A stretch of DNA of 7,065 nucleotides from Rubrobacter sp. (GTDB lineage: Bacteria; Actinomycetota; Rubrobacteria; Rubrobacterales; Rubrobacteraceae), in the NCBI GenBank assembly GCA_016781705.1, contig JADDPV010000178.1:1-7065 (forward strand), written 5' to 3'. Position numbers and translations under genes: made by a program. Positions 1 to 5,680 of the stretch are shown here, in pieces (the stretch's first letter is position 1; the number at the start of each line of letters is the position of its first letter). The notes beneath the pieces are model-generated. The model saw only the letters and a program-made list of their open reading frames with translations. It searched no databases and was not told where the DNA came from.

Positions 1-1584
1 GAGCTTATGGATGAAGCCCTCCACGGGTCCGGTGCTCCAGCTCTCCGTGAGCCCCGCCCTCACCGCCGCATAGTCCTTCTTCAGCCCGGCGGCGAACTTC
101 CTCATCGCTTCCGCCTCCGACGCACCGGCCTCGGCAAGCCATCCGTCTAACTTCTCGCCTTCGAGTCCCCGGACCATCCCCGCGAACTCCTGGGTTAGCC
201 GCCGTGCGTCGGCCAGAGCCCCATCGGAGGCGCACAGCCTACCCAGGTACTCCTTCTGCTCCTCGTTCAGCTTTTCCTCGCGGCGCATAAACAGGGCGGC
301 CACGTTCTTCGCGCTTGGAGACGCTCCCGCGATGCTGCCCTTCTTCGCCTTGGGCGCCCGGAGCTTCTTGCCCTGCTCCTCGGTGTAGCGGAAGTTGGAG
401 AGCGCCCTGTTCACCGTGTCGATGCTGTGAGCGTAGCCCCGCTCGCGGATCTCGCCGTGGAGCCGCTTGGCGCTGTGGCAGCCCTCGTTCCAGCGCCCCA
501 CCAGGTAGGGCATCCACGGGTCGAGGACGCTTTTCTTTCTCCTATACTCGGGGCGAGGAGGAGGTTCTTCGAGCTTCCTGTAGCGGTAGACGGTGCTGCG
601 ACTGGTGCCGGTCCATTCGGAGATGTCCTTGACCCTGGCACCGGCCAGGTGCAGCCGTCGAATCTCCTTCCATTGCTCGACCAGACGCTCGTGGCGCTTC
701 CTGGCCGGTCCCTCGATGCTCTCGTACGGGCGCTTTATGGGGGTCTCCGTGGTCGGAACGGAATCGTGCGTACCCTCCTCGGGGGTGCCCTTCTCTTCGG
801 GATCGGTCCCGGACATCGCCACCCTTTTCAGCGCCGGCCTTTTGGTCAGCAGGAACTCCTCCAGCACCTGGGTGAGGTTGCGCAGCAGGTGCCAGCGGTC
901 GGCGACCTGTTTTGCCTCTGGAGCACCCGCGTCGACACCCTCTCGGCAGACGTTGGAGCGGTCGCGGCTGACGACCTCCACGCCGGGGCGCTGCCTGAGC
1001 CATTGGGCTATTAGCTCCGTCGAGTGCCCTTGCAATAGATCCACTATCTGGTGGCGTTCGAGGTCCACCATGATGGTGCCGGAGGCGTTGCCCCTCTTGA
1101 AGCCGAAGTCGTCCACGCCCACCACGCGCACGTTTCCGGCCGCGGCACGGGAAGCCCCTCGGATGCGGTTCAGGAGGGTGTCGGGGCTGACGAGCAGGCC
1201 GAGCTCGCGGGCCAATCTTGCCCCGGCTTCCCCGCCGAGCGCGAAGGCGATCCACTCCAGCGCCTCCCTCTGACGATCTGTGCCGCGGGCGAAGGGCCGC
1301 GCCACCTTCTCCAGGCGCTCGGCGAAGATCCTCCTCTCGCAGGAGGGCTCGTCGCAGAAGAACTTGCGCACCCGAACCCGCAGGCGCACCGGCACGCCGC
1401 CCCAGGGGAGGTCGGCCAGGGTGCGGGTGTAGTGGCCGTGGACCCGGCGCGATCCACTGCCGCACACCGGGCAAACGGCGTCCTGTCCGCGCGCCGAGGC
1501 GCGTACGGTTACGCCCCCTCCTTCGAGTAGCAGCTCTTCGATGCGCAGCCGGCCCGGCGCGGCCAGAGAACGTATCTCGTGCAA
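1..1584 (-). CDS. ISL3-family transposase, 3' end cut by window edge
   Basis: DDE transposase that would move its own insertion sequence. The frame is open from a TTG at 1584 to the left edge (528 codons, no stop). From the N-terminus: a zinc-finger-like region with CPVC (residues 38-41) and a second Cys pair (77, 82); a helix-turn-helix-like segment (about 113-140); then the DDE catalytic domain. Catalytic candidates are D158/D159 in VGVDDFGFKRGN, D208 in SRDRS, and E522 in GPVEG. VADRWHLLRNL (228-238) is the usual ISL3 block after the second Asp. A second HTH-like stretch (about 312-336) sits in a long insertion between the second Asp and the Glu, as in longer ISL3 members. No stop or frameshift is seen, so it may be active. 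The TTG start is the only near-upstream start codon and its ribosome-binding site is weak, so the start is less certain than the family. Confidence 0.93.
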   Translation of the reverse strand, partial: MHEIRSLAAPGRLRIEELLLEGGGVTVRASARGQDAVCPVCGSGSRRVHGHYTRTLADLPWGGVPVRLRVRVRKFFCDEPSCERRIFAERLEKVARPFARGTDRQREALEWIAFALGGEAGARLARELGLLVSPDTLLNRIRGASRAAAGNVRVVGVDDFGFKRGNASGTIMVDLERHQIVDLLQGHSTELIAQWLRQRPGVEVVSRDRSNVCREGVDAGAPEAKQVADRWHLLRNLTQVLEEFLLTKRPALKRVAMSGTDPEEKGTPEEGTHDSVPTTETPIKRPYESIEGPARKRHERLVEQWKEIRRLHLAGARVKDISEWTGTSRSTVYRYRKLEEPPPRPEYRRKKSVLDPWMPYLVGRWNEGCHSAKRLHGEIRERGYAHSIDTVNRALSNFRYTEEQGKKLRAPKAKKGSIAGASPSAKNVAALFMRREEKLNEEQKEYLGRLCASDGALADARRLTQEFAGMVRGLEGEKLDGWLAEAGASEAEAMRKFAAGLKKDYAAVRAGLTESWSTGPVEGFIHKL

Positions 1585-1649
1585 GGCTCGCTCGCTTCCC
1601 TTCGTCGGGGTCGGGGTTCGGGCCTCGTCGGGGGTCGCGGTCGACCCGC
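1..1649 (-). mobile_element. Part of an ISL3-family insertion sequence
   Basis: The element is inferred from the transposase. The only candidate place for the upstream IS end is the 65 bp between the transposase start (1584) and the stop codon of the neighbouring phosphoesterase (1650-1652). I could not define a terminal inverted repeat or target duplication, because the other end lies outside the window. The region 1637-1662 has GCGGTCG twice (1637-1643 and 1656-1662) and the palindrome GGTCGACC (1639-1646). The outer boundary given here is a guess, placed at the phosphoesterase stop. Confidence 0.5.
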
Positions 1650-1662
1650 TTACGAGCGGTCG
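1642..1662 (-). terminator. Hairpin over the phosphoesterase stop codon
   Basis: CGACCCGCT and AGCGGTCG flank a four-base loop (tacg) and pair over eight base pairs with one bulged C. The hairpin spans the phosphoesterase stop codon and no T-run follows it. It could be a weak terminator, part of the IS boundary, or chance in GC-rich DNA. Confidence 0.25.
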
Positions 1663-2438
1663 CCGGCCTGATTCTCGAAGAGGTCGGCCACCCACGCCGG
1701 GTCGGGCGGCTCGAGCAGGCTCTCCTCTATATCCTCGGCGGCGGGGTAACCCACGGCACGGAACGCCTCGACGGCGCCCCGCAGGTCGTAGTCGCTGCGA
1801 CGCAACCCGACCCCCTCGGGACCAAGCAGCGCCCAGAACGCGCCCACCGGCTCGCCCTGGTAGGGGAGCCCGACGCTCCCGGCGTTGACCACCCGCTTGC
1901 CGTCGACGCGGCGGTCGTACTGGGTGTGGACGTGCCCGCAGACGACGAGGTCTTGCTCGACCCCCACAAGTATCCCGCGCAGCCTCCCGTCTGGGGTGGC
2001 GGTGGTCACGATCTCCTCGTCGCTGCGGGGGGTGGCGTGGCAGAACAGGACCTCCCCGAGCCCCTGTACCTCGACCACGACCCGCTCCCGGAAGGAGGCC
2101 AGCAGGTCGCGGTGCCTTTCGCCGATCCGGTCGGCCGCCCACCCGTCCATGGCCAAGGCGGGATCGGACATGCGGGCCTCGATCGCTGGTCGCCCACCAT
2201 CGTAGGCCGAGACCACCTCCCTGTCGGCGTTGCCGCGCACCCAGCGGATCCGGTCGCCCAACCCCTCAAGACGGTCGAGGACCTCGACGGGCATCGGCCC
2301 CGAGGCCGCGTCCCCGCCTACGACCACCAGGTCCGGCCCGACACGCACCAGCTCCGAGAGGACCGCCTCCAGGGCCGGCAGGTTGCCGTGGACGTCGTAG
2401 ATCGCCGCGACCCTTGTGGCCTTTTCCAAGGTCTCCAT
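1650..2438 (-). CDS. Metallophosphoesterase, COG0639 / YfcE-like
   Basis: Predicted cytoplasmic calcineurin-like phosphoesterase of 262 residues with a binuclear metal site. The motif set is complete: D-x-H in IYDVHGN (D15, H17), GGD (D43), GNAD (N70, where many relatives have GNHE/GNTD), the His of FCHATP (H134), and GHVH (H169, H171). Spacing and length fit the one-domain Metallophos_2 group, which contains diadenosine-tetraphosphatase-like enzymes and phosphodiesterases; the natural substrate cannot be read from sequence. The start is the ATG at 2438, because GGAAAGGA (2447-2454) lies eight bases upstream of it; the ATG at 2447 falls inside that site. A longer frame back to 2585 exists, but its codons look non-coding. 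It is the third gene of a minus-strand row, and an ISL3 transposase follows directly after its stop. Confidence 0.93.
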   Translation of the reverse strand: METLEKATRVAAIYDVHGNLPALEAVLSELVRVGPDLVVVGGDAASGPMPVEVLDRLEGLGDRIRWVRGNADREVVSAYDGGRPAIEARMSDPALAMDGWAADRIGERHRDLLASFRERVVVEVQGLGEVLFCHATPRSDEEIVTTATPDGRLRGILVGVEQDLVVCGHVHTQYDRRVDGKRVVNAGSVGLPYQGEPVGAFWALLGPEGVGLRRSDYDLRGAVEAFRAVGYPAAEDIEESLLEPPDPAWVADLFENQAGDRS

Positions 2439-2922
2439 CGTGCTCATCCTTTCCGAACGCCGACGTGCTACCAGGTAGTGTAGTGTTTGCGCAGCGTTTC
2501 TGGGAAGGCAGAGTGCTCGAGGATCCGGTCTGCCGGGATATCCTTCGAGCGGTCGCAGGGGTGGTCCCGGTCCGACCTCGTTCACCTAGAGTTCGGGAGA
2601 GCCCGCACTTCATGAGTCGGTCTGGGACGGCCCTCCTGATCTCCGCCCACGCCTCCCGCGAGACCCGGTCCGTCTCGATGGCGGCCGGCGCCTCGTAGAG
2701 CGGGACGGCGTTCTTCAACAGCAACAAGGGGGTGACCTCTCGGCCATCCTGCTCGTAGAAGGCCACCAAGAACCCCAACGGCCCGGGCGTCGCTATCAAC
2801 AGCAAGGCTCCCTCGAAGGGCTCGGTGGCCGTCCAGCGCCACGACCGGAAGGTGCCCTTGACGGCCCAGCGCCTCACGTGCAAAGCGAGTTGCTCGTCGG
2901 CTATCTTGAGCCTCACCACCAT
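2266..2922 (-). CDS. Hypothetical protein with a run-on reading frame
   Basis: I do not recognise the family. The first 105-110 codons from the ATG at 2922 look truly coding: third positions are mostly G/C and the product is an ordinary soluble one, with a hydrophobic stretch GALLLIATPGPLGFLVAFYE (about 38-57) that is probably beta structure rather than a membrane segment. After about position 2600 the codons become A/T-ended and unlike a gene, yet no stop appears until 2266, about 170 bases inside the phosphoesterase. The other two minus frames both stop at 2582-2590. The likely original end is therefore near 2582, with a lost stop, a small indel, or a sequence error. The start has no clear ribosome-binding site; GTG codons directly after the ATG are alternatives. 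It lies 41 bases downstream of the kinase-like gene and is probably co-transcribed with it. Confidence 0.55.
   Translation of the reverse strand: MVVRLKIADEQLALHVRRWAVKGTFRSWRWTATEPFEGALLLIATPGPLGFLVAFYEQDGREVTPLLLLKNAVPLYEAPAAIETDRVSREAWAEIRRAVPDRLMKCGLSRTLGERGRTGTTPATARRISRQTGSSSTLPSQKRCANTTLPGSTSAFGKDEHDGDLGKGHKGRGDLRRPRQPAGPGGGPLGAGACRAGPGGRRRGRGLGADARRGPRPS
2447..2454 (-). promoter_or_regulatory. Ribosome-binding site that fixes the phosphoesterase start
   Basis: GGAAAGGA on the minus strand with an eight-base spacer to the ATG at 2438. It overlaps the competing in-frame ATG at 2447, which argues against that start. Confidence 0.6.
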
Positions 2923-2963
2923 CCCACTCTACACTGATCGGCGGCACAAGGAGTAGGCAGCCC

Positions 2964-3683
2964 CTATCCACCCAGCTGCTCGGAAGAGGCATCTTCGGAG
3001 GCCGGTCTCTGCGAGGGTGGGCTTCCTCCCTCCAGGAGCCGGTCCAGCTCTGCTTTCAGAGCGTCCAGCAGCGCCACATCGTAACGGTCGCGCCGGGGCG
3101 CCTCGCCGGACAACGCTTCGATCGCGGCGTGCTTCGGTATCTCGCCCTCGGCATCGAGCCAGCAAACGGTCTCGGGCCGTAGCTCCTCCAAGGCTGCGTA
3201 GTAGCCTTCCATCGCTTTCGTCAGGCGCTGGTGCAGCCCGAAGTTCCTGCGGGTACGAGCAGCGTCGCTGGCTTTGCGCTTTGCAAGCGTGGCGGGCGAC
3301 GCCTTGAGATACACCACGCGGTCCACGAACCCGAGTCGGCGTCCTTCCATCGCTTCGCGGCTCAGTCGCCACCCCTCCTCGAAGACCTCGCGCGGCAGCT
3401 CGCCCGCCTTTACCAGGGCGAAGTTGTAGTAGAGCTTCAAAGGGTCGGTGTCGGCGTAGGCCGTGCCGCGCCTCTCCTCCACCTCCAGAAACTGCTCCCA
3501 CCTGCGCACGTTCAGATCCACCCAGAACCTTTGGGCCTCCGAGGACAGCGGCGCCGCCGGTTCCGCAGCGCGCGAGACCCCCACCGCCTCCCACCCTTCG
3601 CCCACGACGCTTTCCGTGGGCGTCGCGCTCAGAAGCAGCGCGGTTTTCCCGACCGCGGAAGGTCCCTCGACCGTCACCAGCAA
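2964..3683 (-). CDS. P-loop nucleotide/nucleoside kinase-like protein (AAA family)
   Basis: Predicted cytoplasmic P-loop NTPase of 239 residues. The Walker A motif GPSAVGKT (residues 7-14) follows the first beta strand at the extreme N-terminus, as in thymidylate-kinase-like and AAA_33 kinases. Further kinase-like features are YADTDPLKLYYNF (76-88), where acidic residues may serve the substrate or Mg2+ site; FVDRVVYLKASP (119-130), the strand before the lid; and a basic lid-like segment rich in Lys and Arg (135-153). The C-terminal 20 residues are low-complexity and rich in Ser, Pro and Glu. The phosphate acceptor is not identifiable. I chose the TTG at 3683 because GGAGG (3691-3695) lies seven bases upstream and the frame further back (to the ATG at 3752) is AT-rich and non-coding in character. 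It sits between the HIT gene (176-bp gap) and the small hypothetical (41-bp gap). Confidence 0.8.
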   Translation of the reverse strand: MLVTVEGPSAVGKTALLLSATPTESVVGEGWEAVGVSRAAEPAAPLSSEAQRFWVDLNVRRWEQFLEVEERRGTAYADTDPLKLYYNFALVKAGELPREVFEEGWRLSREAMEGRRLGFVDRVVYLKASPATLAKRKASDAARTRRNFGLHQRLTKAMEGYYAALEELRPETVCWLDAEGEIPKHAAIEALSGEAPRRDRYDVALLDALKAELDRLLEGGSPPSQRPASEDASSEQLGG

Positions 3684-3859
3684 ACCCACGCCTCCGTCTC
3701 TGAGTATCGTCCGTCGGCCGAAGAGTAGTTTAGAACAGTACCCTCCCAGCATTCGTCGTGCGGGTCTTTTTGTGGTCGGTTCCTCCCCGACAAGCACGGA
3801 AGCGTGGAAGAAGGGTTACTCCCCCACGGTGCAGAAGGGGCGTTTTCGGTAGCCGGCGG
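3684..3859. other. 176-bp gap between the HIT and kinase-like genes
   Basis: The kinase-side part (about 3720-3750) is notably AT-rich for this DNA and could hold a promoter for the minus-strand kinase gene, but I see no convincing pair of -35 and -10 hexamers. A short CACG-gaag-CGTG hairpin is at 3795-3806. Nothing else stands out. Confidence 0.4.
3691..3695 (-). promoter_or_regulatory. Ribosome-binding site that fixes a TTG start
   Basis: GGAGG on the minus strand with a seven-base spacer to the TTG at 3683. The in-frame GTG at 3689 is too close to this site, and the GTG at 3677 is about 13 bases away. Confidence 0.6.
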
Positions 3860-4294
3860 CTAGGCGTAGTGCTCGCGCAGAAGGACGGTCAGCTCCTCGG
3901 TCCTCTCGGCGGTGAGGGGTCTAGGGTCCGAGAAGGGGTCGTAGTGGTCGGGGTAACGCCCGTCCTCGAAGACCTCCCCCGAAAACTCGCGGCTTGCGGC
4001 GTAGCGCGGAAGGACGTGCAGGTGCACGTGGCGATCCAGGTTCTGCAAGAACGCGTAGTTGAAGTGGTCGGGCTCGAAGGCCCGCCTGAGGGCGTCGGTG
4101 GCCCGCGCCGTCTCTATCCGCAGGTCAGCCCACTCCTCAGCGGTGAGCTCCGTCACCGCCTCCTCGTGGCGGCGCAGCGCGAGCAGGCACTTGCCCAAGA
4201 GGTTCTGGTTGCGCTTGTTGAGCACCAGCTTCCAGTGCTCGCTCTCGGCTATCACCGGCTCCAGTCCCGGATCGCACAGCGCGCACCCTTCCAC
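3860..4294 (-). CDS. HIT-family (histidine triad) nucleotide hydrolase/transferase
   Basis: A complete small HIT protein of 144 residues. The family signature H-x-H-x-H-x-x is present as HVHLHVL at 89-95 (H89, H91, H93), followed by PRY. The conserved Asn-containing strand NYAFLQNLD lies just before it (79-87). C4 and C7 form a CxxC at the N-terminus, a zinc-binding feature of many HIT proteins. The family hydrolyses or transfers nucleotidyl groups from dinucleoside polyphosphates or nucleoside phosphoramidates through a His-AMP type intermediate; the exact substrate cannot be told. Translation starts at the GTG at 4294, four bases after AAGGGGG (4299-4305). It is the first gene of the minus-strand block and is divergent from the methyltransferase. 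The 176 bp down to the kinase gene hold no clear terminator. Confidence 0.92.
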   Translation of the reverse strand: MEGCALCDPGLEPVIAESEHWKLVLNKRNQNLLGKCLLALRRHEEAVTELTAEEWADLRIETARATDALRRAFEPDHFNYAFLQNLDRHVHLHVLPRYAASREFSGEVFEDGRYPDHYDPFSDPRPLTAERTEELTVLLREHYA

Positions 4295-4315
4295 GACACC
4301 CCCTTGCTTGGCCCA

Positions 4316-4321
4316 ATTACA
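4316..4321 (-). promoter_or_regulatory. Possible -10 element for the HIT gene
   Basis: TGTAAT on the minus strand, one mismatch from TATAAT, 21 bases upstream of the GTG start and just before its ribosome-binding site. This would give a leader of roughly 15 bases. No good -35 hexamer was found at the usual distance, so the call is tentative. Confidence 0.3.
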
Positions 4322-4402
4322 GGATACGCCTATTCACCCGGACACGTGCATGGGAACAGCCGGTTGGAAGAGTGGGCATCGAACTGTGGCGACCACGAAC
4401 GG

Positions 4403-4422
4403 GTCTTGGGACGTCCCAAGAC
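4403..4422. repeat. Perfect 20-bp palindrome
   Basis: GTCTTGGGACGTCCCAAGAC reads the same on both strands with no spacer. The size and perfect two-fold symmetry fit an operator for a dimeric regulator, or the tip of a hairpin. It is about 110 bp upstream of the HIT start and about 315 bp upstream of the methyltransferase start. Confidence 0.75.
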
Positions 4423-4433
4423 TAGCGGGCCTG
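4423..4433 (+). repeat. Direct repeat TAGCGGGCCTG, copy 1
   Basis: An 11-base motif that recurs exactly at 4536-4546, 113 bases away. Copy 1 directly abuts the 20-bp palindrome. A partial copy (TAGCGGAC) is at 4501-4508. Confidence 0.6.
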
Positions 4434-4447
4434 GATCCGGATCTAGG
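4430..4447. repeat. 18-bp near-perfect palindrome
   Basis: CCTGGATCCGGATCTAGG is two-fold symmetric except for one G-T pair at the fourth position. It begins seven bases after the 20-bp palindrome and overlaps the first TAGCGGGCCTG copy. Confidence 0.6.
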
Positions 4448-4481
4448 GTGAAAGCGGGCACCATGAACGTTTTTCATCGGG

Positions 4482-4496
4482 CCGGGAAGATCCCGG
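4482..4496. repeat. Hairpin CCGGGA-aga-TCCCGG
   Basis: A six-base-pair GC-rich stem with a three-base loop, about 35 bases after the previous palindrome. A weaker ATGAA/TTCAT inverted repeat (4463-4477) lies between the two. Confidence 0.5.
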
Positions 4497-4535
4497 AAGT
4501 TAGCGGACAAACCTGGCCACGAAGTGCGCCACGCA

Positions 4536-4546
4536 TAGCGGGCCTG
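4536..4546 (+). repeat. Direct repeat TAGCGGGCCTG, copy 2
   Basis: Exact second copy of the 11-base motif at 4423-4433, in the same orientation. Confidence 0.6.
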
Positions 4547-4736
4547 AAGCTGTCGGCAAGGGAACTTCCGTATCATGGGTTCCGTCCTGCGGTACCGTCC
4601 GTAGTGGACGCGGGATGGCGTGGCCAGGGGGACCAGACATGGGCGGCAAGCCCTTGCGGGCGACGCTCGGTGCCGCGACACATGCCCCAGTGTGGCAAGA
4701 TATGGCTCGACCCCCTACGCTGCGCGAAAGGTCCGA

Positions 4737-5495
4737 ATGGGAGAACCCAGGCAACGCTTCTCGGGCAGGGCCGAGAATTACGCCAGGTACCGTCCTGGGT
4801 ACCCGCCTGGGGTCCTCTCCTTCCTCGAGGAGGAATGCGGCCTAATGGACCGGTGGACGGTCGCGGACGTGGGCGCGGGCACGGGCATCCTTAGCGGACT
4901 GTTCTTGAGCAACGGCAACCGGGTCTTCGGGGTGGAGCCCAACGCGGAGATGCGCGGGGTCGCCGAGCGCCTCCTCGGCGGCCACGAGCGCTTCGAGAGC
5001 GTCGCCGGTTCGGCGGAGGCCACGACGCTCGGAAACGAGAGCGTGGACCTGATCGCGGCCGGGCAGGTGTTCCACTGGTTCGACCCCGTGGCGTCCCGGG
5101 CGGAGTTCTTGCGGGTCCTGAAGCCCGGCGGGCGTGTCGCCCTGGTATGGAACGTAAGGAGAGGGTCTGGGACGCCGTTCCTCGAGGCCTACGAAGCGCT
5201 TCTGGCCGAGCACGGGACCGACGACGGCGGCCGGGCGAGGATCGAGGGTACGGTGGACGCCTTCTTCGGTGCCGGGCGCTACTATTACGCCGAGGCGAAC
5301 TTGCCGAACTCCCAGCGCCTCGACCTCCGGGGCTTCAAAGGGCGCCTGCTCTCCTCCTCCCGCGTGCCCGCGGAGGACGAGCCGGGATCGGCAGCCATGC
5401 TGCGCGACCTAAAGAGAATCTTCCGCGCCCACGAGTCCGGAGGCGAGGTGACCATAGAGTACGACACCCTCGTCTACTGCGGTCGCCCGCGGTAG
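4737..5495 (+). CDS. Class I SAM-dependent methyltransferase
   Basis: Predicted cytoplasmic methyltransferase of 252 residues with the Rossmann-like fold. SAM-binding motif I is ADVGAGTGILSG (43-54), followed by the acidic end of strand 2 in VFGVEPNAEM (63-72). Then come GSAEATTL (91-98), DLIAAGQVFHWFD (104-116; motif II with the typical HWF) and LKPGGRVALVWN (128-139, motif III). The N-terminal FSGRAENYARYRPGYPPGVL (8-27) is common in a large group of methyltransferases related to the ubiquinone/menaquinone biosynthesis enzymes, most with unknown substrates. The start is the ATG at 4737 with GAAAGG (4726-4731) five bases before it; an upstream in-frame GTG at 4620 would add 39 residues from the non-coding-looking region and is rejected. 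It stands alone on the plus strand, divergent from the HIT gene and convergent with the HAD gene. Confidence 0.9.
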   Translation: MGEPRQRFSGRAENYARYRPGYPPGVLSFLEEECGLMDRWTVADVGAGTGILSGLFLSNGNRVFGVEPNAEMRGVAERLLGGHERFESVAGSAEATTLGNESVDLIAAGQVFHWFDPVASRAEFLRVLKPGGRVALVWNVRRGSGTPFLEAYEALLAEHGTDDGGRARIEGTVDAFFGAGRYYYAEANLPNSQRLDLRGFKGRLLSSSRVPAEDEPGSAAMLRDLKRIFRAHESGGEVTIEYDTLVYCGRPR

Positions 5496-5595
5496 GTCGG
5501 CGGCGGTCGCCAACTGCCGGTCTCTGACAACCTTTTCGGCCTCATCTTCCCGAGAGAGGCGATCGTCGGCCTTCGTCGATGAGCGCGCGAGGACG

Positions 5596-5639
5596 GATTT
5601 GGTGAGGAGGTTTGCTCAGCAGAAGCCTCCTCACGAATC
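5596..5639. terminator. Bidirectional terminator-like hairpin between convergent genes
   Basis: GTGAGGAGG (5602-5610) pairs perfectly with CCTCCTCAC (5626-5634) over nine base pairs around a 15-base loop that can itself fold (TGC/GCA). Outside a small internal loop, GATT (5596-5599) pairs with AATC (5636-5639). It lies 100 bases after the methyltransferase stop and about 40 bases after the HAD stop, in the position expected for a shared terminator. Neither side has a T-run. Confidence 0.6.
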
Positions 5640-5680
5640 AGGGACGCATGGCTGACCTGGACGGGTGACAGAGGGGCTCT

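Larger units (their letters stand above)
4295..4736. other. 442-bp palindrome-rich non-coding region
   Basis: This lies between the divergent HIT and methyltransferase genes. Open frames cross it (for example minus 4334-4681), but their third positions lack the strong G/C bias of the true genes, and it looks less GC-rich than its flanks. It holds an unusual density of short inverted repeats: 4386-4396, 4403-4422, 4430-4447, 4463-4477, 4482-4496, 4561-4583 and 4596-4610. It also holds a direct repeat of TAGCGGGCCTG. Promoters for both genes must lie in or near it. I could not match it to a tRNA, RNase P RNA, tmRNA or a riboswitch I know. It may be a regulatory region, a structured RNA, or the remains of a mobile element. 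Confidence 0.6.

Noticed and set aside
542..1474. Minus-strand open frame of 310 codons
   Set aside because: It is an off-frame reading of the ISL3 transposase, whose true frame runs unbroken through the same bases and carries the catalytic residues.
427..1530. Plus-strand open frames of 195 and 159 codons
   Set aside because: Both are antisense to the transposase and show no family motif.
1218..2483. Plus-strand open frame of 421 codons
   Set aside because: It is antisense to the transposase start and the whole phosphoesterase, both with clear family motifs. Its translation is rich in Arg, Pro and Gly with no motif, typical of a shadow frame in GC-rich DNA.
4334..4681. Minus-strand open frame of 115 codons in the divergent gap
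   Set aside because: Third positions are far less G/C-biased than in the true genes, it has no ribosome-binding site that I can see, and the sequence is dominated by palindromes.
4295..4736. Possible tRNA, RNase P RNA, tmRNA, cobalamin riboswitch or group II intron fragment
   Set aside because: Short resemblances (AGGGTGAAA at 4445-4453, GTGCGCC at 4524-4530) lack the surrounding conserved cores; no TPsiC arm, no domain V and no reverse transcriptase gene were found.
3758..4894. Plus-strand open frame of 378 codons across the HIT gene and the palindrome region
   Set aside because: It is antisense to the HIT gene, then crosses non-coding DNA and overlaps the methyltransferase in another frame. 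Codon bias is absent in the non-coding part.
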